From assembly GCA_003647095.1 (NCBI GenBank), contig QMME01000095.1:1-11798 (forward strand): DNA of 11,798 nt. Reading direction: 5' to 3'. Position numbers and translations under genes: made by a program. This DNA comes from Deltaproteobacteria bacterium. Its GTDB lineage: Bacteria; Myxococcota; B64-G9. Positions 6,076 through 11,798 of this stretch are shown here, one piece after another; the first letter of the stretch is position 1; each line of letters starts with the position of its first letter. Under the pieces are notes generated by a model, which was given only the letters and a program-made list of their open reading frames with translations, was not told the DNA's origin and did no database searches.

Positions 6076-8478
6076 ATGAGGATCGTAGAGCTGCACAAAG
6101 CCGGGGACCGGGCCTGCGGGGGCAAGGCCCGCGGCCTGGCCCGGCTGCTCCAGGCCGGGCTTGCGGTTCCCCCGGGATTCGTGGTGCTGGGCGGGTGGGA
6201 GCGCAACCGCGGCGGGGAGATTCTCAAGATGCGCCGCCGCCTCCCGGCCGGTCCCCTGGCGGTGAGATCCTCGGCCGGGGACGAGGACGGCGAGTCATCA
6301 TCGGCCGCCGGCCAGTTCGACACCTTCCTGGGCATCGACGGCGACGAGGGGCTGCTGCGGGCCGTGGAGAGGTGCTTCGCCTCCCGGGGCGGCGAGCGGG
6401 CGCTGGCCTACCGCAGGCGCTTCGGTCCGGGAGGGAGAGAAGGGTCCGGGGACATGGCCGTGATCGTGCAGTCCCAGGTGCAGGGCCGGGTCTCCGGGGT
6501 GCTGTTTACCGTCGACCCGGTAACCGGACGGGCGGAAGGGGGGGCGCTGGTCGTCGAGGCCTGCGCGGGCGCGGGCGAGGATCTCGTGGCCGGCCGGGTG
6601 CCGGCGACCAGGATCGAGCTGCCCCGCGAAGGTTCCCCGGCCGCCGCCGCGGACGGCCTGCTCGAGGAAGACACCCTGCTGGCCCTGCGCGAGCAGGCCC
6701 TGGCCGCCGAGCGGGCCTTGGGCCATCCCCTGGATCTGGAGTGGACGGTGGATGACCGGGGGCGGATTCACTGGCTGCAGGCCCGGCCCATCACCACCCT
6801 GGTCACGGCCACCTGCGACGAGTTCGACTACCGGCCCCGCAGCCCCGAGCAGCTGTTTACCCGCGCCAACGTGGGAGAGATGCTTCCCGGGGCGGCCACT
6901 CCCCTGACCATCGACATCTTCGGCGGGGCAATCGACTTCGCCATGCGCCGGCTCTACCTTTCGGTGGGCGGGCTGTCCGCGGCCGATCGGGAGGAACCGT
7001 TCATCTGTACCTTCTCCAACCACCTGTTTTTCAACCTCAGCCTCATGTACAAGATCATCGGGCGGGTGGCCGGAACCTCGCCCGAGTCGCTCGAGGTCAG
7101 CCTGCTGGGCCGCCGCCTGCAAGATGCCCCGCAGGTCGCCGGCAAGAGCCTGCCCTTGCGGCTGTTCAACCTGGCCAGGTACGTGCTCTACGTCTCCGGC
7201 CATGGCCGGGCCACCCGCCGGCTGGAACGGCTGCGCGACAACGCCTTCATCGCCGCCGCCTCCGGACCGGCCGAGCGGCTGGCGGCCATCGAGGACTTCC
7301 TGCCCCGCTACCGGCAGGCGACGGCACTGCACATGCAGGTGAGCGCCCGCTCGGGAGCCCTGAACAGCGCCCTGCGCCAGGTGCTGGCCCGGACCGGCCT
7401 GGATGCCTCGGCGCAGCTCGAGGCCCTGGGCCGGTTGCTGTCCGGCATCGAGGGCGTCGAGAGTGCCGGCATCGTGGAGGCGCTCGAGCGAATCGCCGCC
7501 GAGGTGCGGCGGGCCCGCGAGGAGGGGAGGCTCGGCGGAGACGACCTGTCGGGCTGGCTGCGCGAGCAGCGGGGCCGGGAGCCGGCCGCCGACCTGTTCG
7601 CCGAGTTCCTGGAGCGCCACGGCCATCGCTGCGTGCGCGAGGCCGAGCTGCGAACCCGCGAGTGGCGGGACGACCCGGCGGAACTGGTGCACACCATCGC
7701 CGGCATTTCCCGGCGCGGGGAGCGCCCCCGGCCCGCCGCGGCCGGCTCCTGGCGGGACAACGTCGCCGAGCTGTGCGCGCGCCATCCGCGCCTGAGCCGG
7801 CGCCTGCTGCTGTACCTGGTGGAGCGGGCCCGCCGGGCCGTGGCCGGGCGCGAGTACAGCAAGTCGCTGCTGATGCTGATGACCTCCCGCCTGCGGGCGG
7901 CCTGCCGGGGCCTGGCCTCCGGGCTGGTGGCCGAGGGACTGTTGCCGGATGCGGACCTGCTGTTTTTCTTCACCCGGGACGAGATCGCCCGCCTGGTGGC
8001 CGGGCGGCGGACGGCACCCCTGCTGGCCCGGGCCCGGGCCCGGCGGCGGCTGCTGGGCGAGCAGGAGCAGCGGGTCTTTCCCGATTTCTTCCGTGGGCCG
8101 CCGCCCCGGCAACCGGCTCGGGCGGAACGGCGGGAACAGCAGACGCCGGCGGGAAGGGTGCTCACCGGCGTGCCGGCCAGCCCCGGGGTAGCCGCCGGCC
8201 CGGTGCGGCTGGTCAGGTCGCAGGCGGACGCCCGCCGGCTGCGGGCCGGCGAGATCATGTGTGCCCGCTTCACCGACGTGGGCTGGACTCCCTACTACGG
8301 AATCGCCGGCGGGCTGATCACCGAGATCGGTTCGTCGTTGTCGCACGGGGCGGTGGTGGCCCGGGAATACGGCCTGCCCCTGGTCACCGGCCTGGAAGGC
8401 GCCACCGAGATCCTCCGCGACGGCGACCGCGTGGAGCTGGACGGCGGCAGCGGGCGGGTGGTGGTGCTGGATGACTAG
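6076..8478 (+). CDS. PEP-utilizing phosphotransferase (PEP synthase/rifampicin phosphotransferase-like), cytoplasmic
   Basis: 800 residues from ATG 6076, with GAGG six bases upstream. Three parts are visible. Residues 1-245 are the PPDK-type ATP-binding domain: GGKARGLARL (Lys17), VPPGF, AVRSSAGDEDGESSSAAGQ (62-80), VQSQVQGRVSGVLFTVDP (131-148) and LQARPIT (234-240). Residues about 263-690 are the middle, acceptor-binding region, opening with the characteristic TRANVGEMLPGAATPLT. Residues about 695-800 are the swivelling phosphohistidine domain with SLSHGAVVAREYGLPLV and catalytic His757 (codon 8344-8346). There is no C-terminal PEP-binding TIM barrel, so this is not PEP synthase proper. The layout is that of rifampicin phosphotransferase (ATP, substrate and His domains), which makes AMP and Pi from ATP and phosphorylates an acceptor. 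The stretch between VPPGF and RSS is only about 30 residues, shorter than I expect for the family. The acceptor is unknown. Coupling to the CrtC-like gene suggests a hydrophobic or isoprenoid-like acceptor rather than an antibiotic, which is inference. Confidence 0.82.
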   Translation: MRIVELHKAGDRACGGKARGLARLLQAGLAVPPGFVVLGGWERNRGGEILKMRRRLPAGPLAVRSSAGDEDGESSSAAGQFDTFLGIDGDEGLLRAVERCFASRGGERALAYRRRFGPGGREGSGDMAVIVQSQVQGRVSGVLFTVDPVTGRAEGGALVVEACAGAGEDLVAGRVPATRIELPREGSPAAAADGLLEEDTLLALREQALAAERALGHPLDLEWTVDDRGRIHWLQARPITTLVTATCDEFDYRPRSPEQLFTRANVGEMLPGAATPLTIDIFGGAIDFAMRRLYLSVGGLSAADREEPFICTFSNHLFFNLSLMYKIIGRVAGTSPESLEVSLLGRRLQDAPQVAGKSLPLRLFNLARYVLYVSGHGRATRRLERLRDNAFIAAASGPAERLAAIEDFLPRYRQATALHMQVSARSGALNSALRQVLARTGLDASAQLEALGRLLSGIEGVESAGIVEALERIAAEVRRAREEGRLGGDDLSGWLREQRGREPAADLFAEFLERHGHRCVREAELRTREWRDDPAELVHTIAGISRRGERPRPAAAGSWRDNVAELCARHPRLSRRLLLYLVERARRAVAGREYSKSLLMLMTSRLRAACRGLASGLVAEGLLPDADLLFFFTRDEIARLVAGRRTAPLLARARARRRLLGEQEQRVFPDFFRGPPPRQPARAERREQQTPAGRVLTGVPASPGVAAGPVRLVRSQADARRLRAGEIMCARFTDVGWTPYYGIAGGLITEIGSSLSHGAVVAREYGLPLVTGLEGATEILRDGDRVELDGGSGRVVVLDD

Positions 8479-8502
8479 AATTTCCCACCGGGGACCGGCC
8501 CG

Positions 8503-8531
8503 TTGAGGATCACCGCCCGCTCTGCTAGGGT
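8503..8531 (+). promoter_or_regulatory. Promoter for the symporter/TSP3 lipoprotein operon
   Basis: TTGAGG (8503-8508) is separated by 17 bases from TAGGGT (8526-8531), itself preceded by TGC as in an extended -10. TTGAnn with TAGGGT is a common housekeeping form in GC-rich bacteria. Predicted transcription start is near 8538, about 30 bases before ATG 8568. The 89-bp gap it sits in (8479-8567) shows no T-tract terminator for the upstream gene, so read-through is also possible. Confidence 0.5.
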
Positions 8532-8567
8532 GGCCGGGTAGGCTGACTCCCCGAGGAAGGATGCCAG

Positions 8568-9860
8568 ATGGGCGGGCGGCAGAACGGGCGCTGGTGGACG
8601 AAGCTGCACTGGCAGATCCTGGCCGGCATGCTCCTGGCCATTCCCGTGGGCCTGCTGGGCGGTCCGGGCACGGCCGGGGCGCTGGGCTGGCTGGGAGATG
8701 TCTTCCTGCGCCTGCTCAAGATGGTGGTGGTACCGCTGATATTCTTCTCCATCGTCACCGGGGTGACCTCCATCGGCAGCCTGCGCGGGGTGGGGCGCAT
8801 CGGCTGGAAGACCGCCGCCTACTACCTGCTGACCTCGGCCGCGGCCATCTGCGTGGGCCTGTTGATGGCCAACCTGGTTCATCCCGGCCACGCCGGCATA
8901 ATCTCCACGGCGGCCGTTCCCGAGCAACTGGGCCGGGTCTCTCCCTCGCTGGGCGGGGTGCTGCTGCGCTTGATTCCCGAAAACCCGATTGAAGACATGA
9001 TTTACGCCAACGACGATCCCCGCCAGGGTCCCAACGTGCTGGGAGTCATCTTTTTCGCCGTCTTGCTGGGCGCGGCCGTGCTGGCCCTGGACAGCGAGCG
9101 GCGCCGGCGTCTGGCCGGCGCCTTCGAGTCGCTGTTCGCCGCCATGATGAAACTGACCGGCTGGGTGATCCGCCTGGCCCCGCTGGGGGTGTTCGCCCTG
9201 CTGGCCGGGGTGGTGGGCGAGACCGGCTTCGCCTCCTTCGGGGCCCTGGGCTGGTACCTGCTGACGGTGCTGCTGGCGTTGCTGGTGCACGCCCTGCTCA
9301 CCCTGCCGCTGATCTGCCGGCTGGTGGCCGGGCGCAGCCCCTGGCGGCTCGCCCGGGCCCTGGGCCCGGCCCTGGCCACCGCCTTCTCCACGGCGTCATC
9401 CAATGCCACCCTGCCGCTGACCATGGACTGCAGCGAGCGGCGCGCCGGTATTTCCAACCGGGTCTCCAGCTTCGTGCTGCCGCTGGGAGCCACGATCAAC
9501 ATGGACGGCACCGCCCTGTACGAGTGCGTGGCGGTGCTTTTCATTGCCCAGTGTTACGGGGTAGAGTTGGGGATGGGCCAGCAACTGGTGGTGATGTTGA
9601 CGGCGCTGCTGGCCAGCATCGGCGCCGCGGGCATACCCCACGCCGGGCTGGTGATGATGAGCATCGTGCTTGGCGCCGTGGGCTTGCCCCTGGAGGGCAT
9701 TGGCATGATACTGGCGGTAGACCGCATCCTGGACATGTGCCGGACCACCGTCAACGTCTGGTCCGATTCCGTGGGTGCCGCCAGCGTGGCCCGGCTGCAG
9801 GGTGAGGGTACCGCCTTTCCCGGAGACCGGGACTTCGGGGCGGCAGGGAGCAAGCCATGA
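8568..9860 (+). CDS. Dicarboxylate/amino acid:cation symporter (SLC1/DAACS family, glutamate-transporter type)
   Basis: 430-residue inner-membrane secondary transporter, full length for the family. ATG 8568 follows AGGAAGG by 7 bases. The N-terminal scaffold helices include LKMVVVPLIFFSIVTGV (50-66). The transport core is intact. HP1 is STASSNATLPLTM (274-286), TM7 is GATINMDGTALYE (308-319) with NMDGT, HP2 is SIGAAGIPHAGLVM (350-363), and TM8 is VDRILDMCRTTVNVWSDS (384-401). By alignment with GltPh the ligand and sodium residues are present: Asp385, Asp389, Arg392, Thr393, Asn396 and Asp400 (GltPh D390, D394, R397, T398, N401, D405). Arg392 points to an acidic substrate and Asp389 to an amino group, so aspartate or glutamate uptake with Na+ or H+ is the best guess. 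HP2 and TM7 read more like animal EAATs (GIPQAGLV) than like GltPh (GIPGAG). The stop overlaps the next start as ATGA, so the TSP3 lipoprotein is probably translationally coupled. Confidence 0.92.
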   Translation: MGGRQNGRWWTKLHWQILAGMLLAIPVGLLGGPGTAGALGWLGDVFLRLLKMVVVPLIFFSIVTGVTSIGSLRGVGRIGWKTAAYYLLTSAAAICVGLLMANLVHPGHAGIISTAAVPEQLGRVSPSLGGVLLRLIPENPIEDMIYANDDPRQGPNVLGVIFFAVLLGAAVLALDSERRRRLAGAFESLFAAMMKLTGWVIRLAPLGVFALLAGVVGETGFASFGALGWYLLTVLLALLVHALLTLPLICRLVAGRSPWRLARALGPALATAFSTASSNATLPLTMDCSERRAGISNRVSSFVLPLGATINMDGTALYECVAVLFIAQCYGVELGMGQQLVVMLTALLASIGAAGIPHAGLVMMSIVLGAVGLPLEGIGMILAVDRILDMCRTTVNVWSDSVGAASVARLQGEGTAFPGDRDFGAAGSKP

Positions 9861-11798
9861 AAAGAGCATTGCTATGGGTATTGCTGGCGCTGGCCGGCTT
9901 CGCCTGCGGAGAGAAGAGCCAGCAGCTGGTGTGCACCGATTACGACGGCGGCAACGGTTGCCCGCCCGGCTTCAGTTGCCTGGAAGGCAGCTGCCAGTGC
10001 AACATCGAATGCGCCGCCGGCTGGCACTGCGAGTACGATCCCGTGGCCGACATGGCCGTGTGCGTGCCCAACAGCGAGACCGACGGCGGCACCGTGGACA
10101 GCGACGGTGACGGCATTCCCGACGACGGCGACAAGAGCGGCTCTTCCCGCGACAATCCCTGTTCCGGCGGCAACAATGCCAACTGCGACGACAACTGCCC
10201 GCTGCGGCAGAACCCCGCCCAGACCGACCTGGATGGTGACGGTCGCGGCGACGCCTGCGACGACGACAACGACAACGACGCGGTGCCCGATGATCACGAC
10301 AACTGCTGGGACGGTAACCCCGACAATCCCGACAACTACAACCCCGAGCAGATCGACACCGACTCCGATGGTTACGGCAACAGCTGCGACGACGACGACG
10401 ACGGCGACGATGTCGCCGACGGTGACGATAACTGCCCGCTGGTGGCCAATCCCGGCCAGGAGGACGACAACGGCAACGGCATAGGTGATGTCTGCGAGAC
10501 CGATCGCGACGGCGACGGAATCGACGACGACCAGGACAACTGCCCGGCCGTGCCCAATCCCGGCCAGGGCGATGCCGATGGCGACGGGGAGGGCAACGAG
10601 TGCGATGCCGACATCGACGGTGACGGCATTCCCAACGAGTCGGACAACTGCCGCTGGCAGGCCAACAGCGACCAGGCCAACTTCGATGGCGACGGGCGCG
10701 GCGATGCCTGCGACCCGGACGATGACGACGATGGGGTCAACGACGACGTCGACAACTGCCGGCTGGCCGCCAACGCCGACCAGGCCGACAGCAACGGCGA
10801 CGGCCTGGGAGACGCCTGCGACGCCGATTTCGACGGGGTCGACGACGCCGTCGACAACTGCCCCGGGGTGGCCAATCCCGGCCAGTACAACAACGACGGT
10901 GACCTCTATTGCCGCGACGAGCAGGGCAACCGCTTCTACTGCGGCGACGATCTCGGCGATGCCTGCGACAGCGACGACGACAACGACGGTATCAGCGACG
11001 ATAACGACAACTGCCCGCTGGTTCCCAACGCCGACCAGGCCCTGCCCGACGGTGGTTCCGGTGGGCGCGGGGCCGTGTGCCAGACCGATTTCGACGGCGA
11101 CGGCTTTCCCGACGACGACGACAACTGCCCGCTGGTGGCCAATGCCGACCAGCGTGACACCAACCCCGGTGGGCCGGGTGACGCCTGCGACCAGGACGGC
11201 GACAACATCGGCGACGCCGACGATGACTGTCCCCGGGCCGCCGATCCCGAACAGCTGGACAAAGACGGCGACGGCCGGGGTGATGCCTGTGACGCCGACG
11301 ACGACAACGACGGCGTCAACGACGGCCAGGACAACTGCCCCCTGGTCGGCAACGCCAGCCAGCTGGACAGCGACGGCGACGGCCTGGGCAATGCCTGCGA
11401 CGACGACGATGACGACGACGGCGTGGCCGACGACGACGACAACTGCCCCCTGGTGGCCAATCCCCCGCCGGACTGCGACAGCGACGATGATTGCGTCGAT
11501 GCCGGCGGCAGTTGCGACACCGACGCCGGCAAGTGCAACGGCCAGCCCGACGTGTGCAGCGACGACGGCGACGCCGACGGAATCCCCGACGGCATGGACA
11601 ACTGCCCGGCCGTGGCCAATCCCGGCCAGGACGACGGCGACGGCGACGGCACCGGTGACGCCTGCGACGGCTGCCCGGCCGATCCCGGCAAGAGCGAACC
11701 GGGTGCCTGCGGCTGCGGGGTGGCCGACAGCGACGGCGACAACGACGGCACCCCCGACTGCAACGACAACTGCCCGGCCGATCCCGGCAAGACCGAAC
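9857..11798 (+). CDS. Large thrombospondin type 3 repeat (calcium-binding) lipoprotein, 3' end outside the window
   Basis: Open from ATG 9857 to the window edge, 647 codons seen with no stop. GGGAG lies 6 bases upstream and the ATG overlaps the symporter stop (ATGA). Residues 1-17 (MKRALLWVLLALAGFAC) are a signal peptide with Cys17 as probable lipidation site; the lipobox GFAC is imperfect. Residues 26-70 are a cysteine-rich, EGF-like or knottin-like module (CPPGFSCLEGSCQCNIECAAGWHC). Residues about 81-605 hold 13 TSP3 units, each with Asp-rich DxDxDG loops and a DNCP-x3-NP-x-Q turn. From residue 604 a second repeat type begins (CPADPGKSEPGACGCGV). TSP3 repeats bind many Ca2+ ions and form stiff surface stalks; such proteins are common on cell surfaces of Myxococcota-like bacteria. 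The protein is likely extracellular or outer-membrane anchored, with any functional C-terminal domain lying beyond the window. Its role next to a glutamate-type symporter is unknown. Confidence 0.88.
   Translation, partial: MKRALLWVLLALAGFACGEKSQQLVCTDYDGGNGCPPGFSCLEGSCQCNIECAAGWHCEYDPVADMAVCVPNSETDGGTVDSDGDGIPDDGDKSGSSRDNPCSGGNNANCDDNCPLRQNPAQTDLDGDGRGDACDDDNDNDAVPDDHDNCWDGNPDNPDNYNPEQIDTDSDGYGNSCDDDDDGDDVADGDDNCPLVANPGQEDDNGNGIGDVCETDRDGDGIDDDQDNCPAVPNPGQGDADGDGEGNECDADIDGDGIPNESDNCRWQANSDQANFDGDGRGDACDPDDDDDGVNDDVDNCRLAANADQADSNGDGLGDACDADFDGVDDAVDNCPGVANPGQYNNDGDLYCRDEQGNRFYCGDDLGDACDSDDDNDGISDDNDNCPLVPNADQALPDGGSGGRGAVCQTDFDGDGFPDDDDNCPLVANADQRDTNPGGPGDACDQDGDNIGDADDDCPRAADPEQLDKDGDGRGDACDADDDNDGVNDGQDNCPLVGNASQLDSDGDGLGNACDDDDDDDGVADDDDNCPLVANPPPDCDSDDDCVDAGGSCDTDAGKCNGQPDVCSDDGDADGIPDGMDNCPAVANPGQDDGDGDGTGDACDGCPADPGKSEPGACGCGVADSDGDNDGTPDCNDNCPADPGKTE
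10097..11671 (+). repeat. TSP3 repeat array (13 DNC-centred units) within the lipoprotein gene
   Basis: The DNA repeats because the protein does. DNC or DDC cores occur at residues 112, 148, 191, 227, 263, 299, 333, 384, 422, 457, 492, 528 and 581. Most spacings are 34-38 residues (about 105-110 bp). Several units break the pattern. The second has an expanded, Asn-rich turn (about 148-165). The seventh carries an insert with two extra cysteines (YCRDEQGNRFYC, 351-362). The twelfth is interrupted by a cysteine-rich segment (CDSDDDCVDAGGSC and following, 540-567). GAC and GGC codons dominate. Confidence 0.85.
11672..11798 (+). repeat. Second repeat type (CPADPGK), 99-bp period, running off the window
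   Basis: TGCCCGGCCGATCCCGGCAA followed by GA occurs at 11672-11693 and again at 11771-11792, a spacing of 99 bp or 33 residues. The protein unit is CPADPGK-x-EPGACGCGV followed by a DSDGDNDGTPDC calcium loop. The second copy is cut by the window end, so the total number of copies is unknown. Confidence 0.7.

Noticed and set aside
6298..8346. Long minus-strand frame of 682 codons opposite the phosphotransferase
   Set aside because: Low-complexity Gly/Gln/Pro/Ala product without motifs. The plus strand carries an intact ATP domain and phosphohistidine domain.
10097..11671. CRISPR-like or satellite array
   Set aside because: Repeats are in-frame, variable in length and explained by TSP3 protein units. 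There are no constant direct repeats with unique spacers.
10372..11790. Two Ser/Pro-rich minus-strand frames (SQASPRPSP-type repeats)
   Set aside because: They are the reverse-strand shadow of GAC/GGC-rich TSP3 repeats. The plus-strand frame has a signal peptide, a ribosome binding site and classic DNCP units.

Overview
The window is very GC-rich (strong G/C at third codon positions), densely coded and bacterial. Gram-negative features suggest Myxococcota or a related former-deltaproteobacterial lineage: lipoproteins, an RND exporter, a TatT-like lipoprotein, a large thrombospondin-type-3 (TSP3) lipoprotein and a TTGAGG/TAGGGT-type promoter. This placement is inference from gene content; there is no rRNA or other marker gene. 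No tRNA, rRNA, insertion sequence, CRISPR array or phage gene was seen.

Layout. (1) Bases 1-239 hold the 3' end of a forward gene that looks like the last strands of an outer-membrane beta-barrel. (2) Reading leftward from a promoter at about 4831 is a tight three-gene operon: a 911-aa RND/MMPL exporter (4749-2014), a PhnD-like periplasmic binding protein (2017-1136) and a TatT-like helical-repeat lipoprotein (1139-288). Each junction is a 4-base start/stop overlap, the second using a CTG start. No ABC permease, ATPase or TRAP membrane subunit accompanies the binding protein, so the RND pump is the only membrane partner in sight. (3) Reading rightward from the same 206-bp intergenic region is a two-gene operon: a CrtC/AttH-like (lipocalin-like) protein (4956-6068) and, 7 bp later, an 800-aa PEP-utilizing phosphotransferase of rifampicin-phosphotransferase architecture (6076-8478). 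(4) After an 89-bp gap with its own promoter comes an SLC1-family (glutamate/dicarboxylate) symporter (8568-9860). It overlaps by ATGA a long, acidic, cysteine-bearing lipoprotein made of TSP3 calcium-binding repeats (9857 to beyond the window end). Bases 9857-11798 are open throughout.

How the genes may work together. The leftward operon looks like an envelope transport route for a hydrophobic or small ligand: inner-membrane RND pump, periplasmic carrier, anchored TatT scaffold. The rightward pair mirrors the domain order of a fused protein that I recall from animals (CrtC-like N-terminus plus PEP-utilizer), so the two products probably act on one molecule. The divergent arrangement makes co-regulation of the two operons possible but unproven. 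The two most novel-looking items are the RND + PhnD-like + TatT-like set and the CrtC-like/phosphotransferase pair. No gap between genes exceeds 300 bases; the largest, 4750-4955, holds the divergent promoters.
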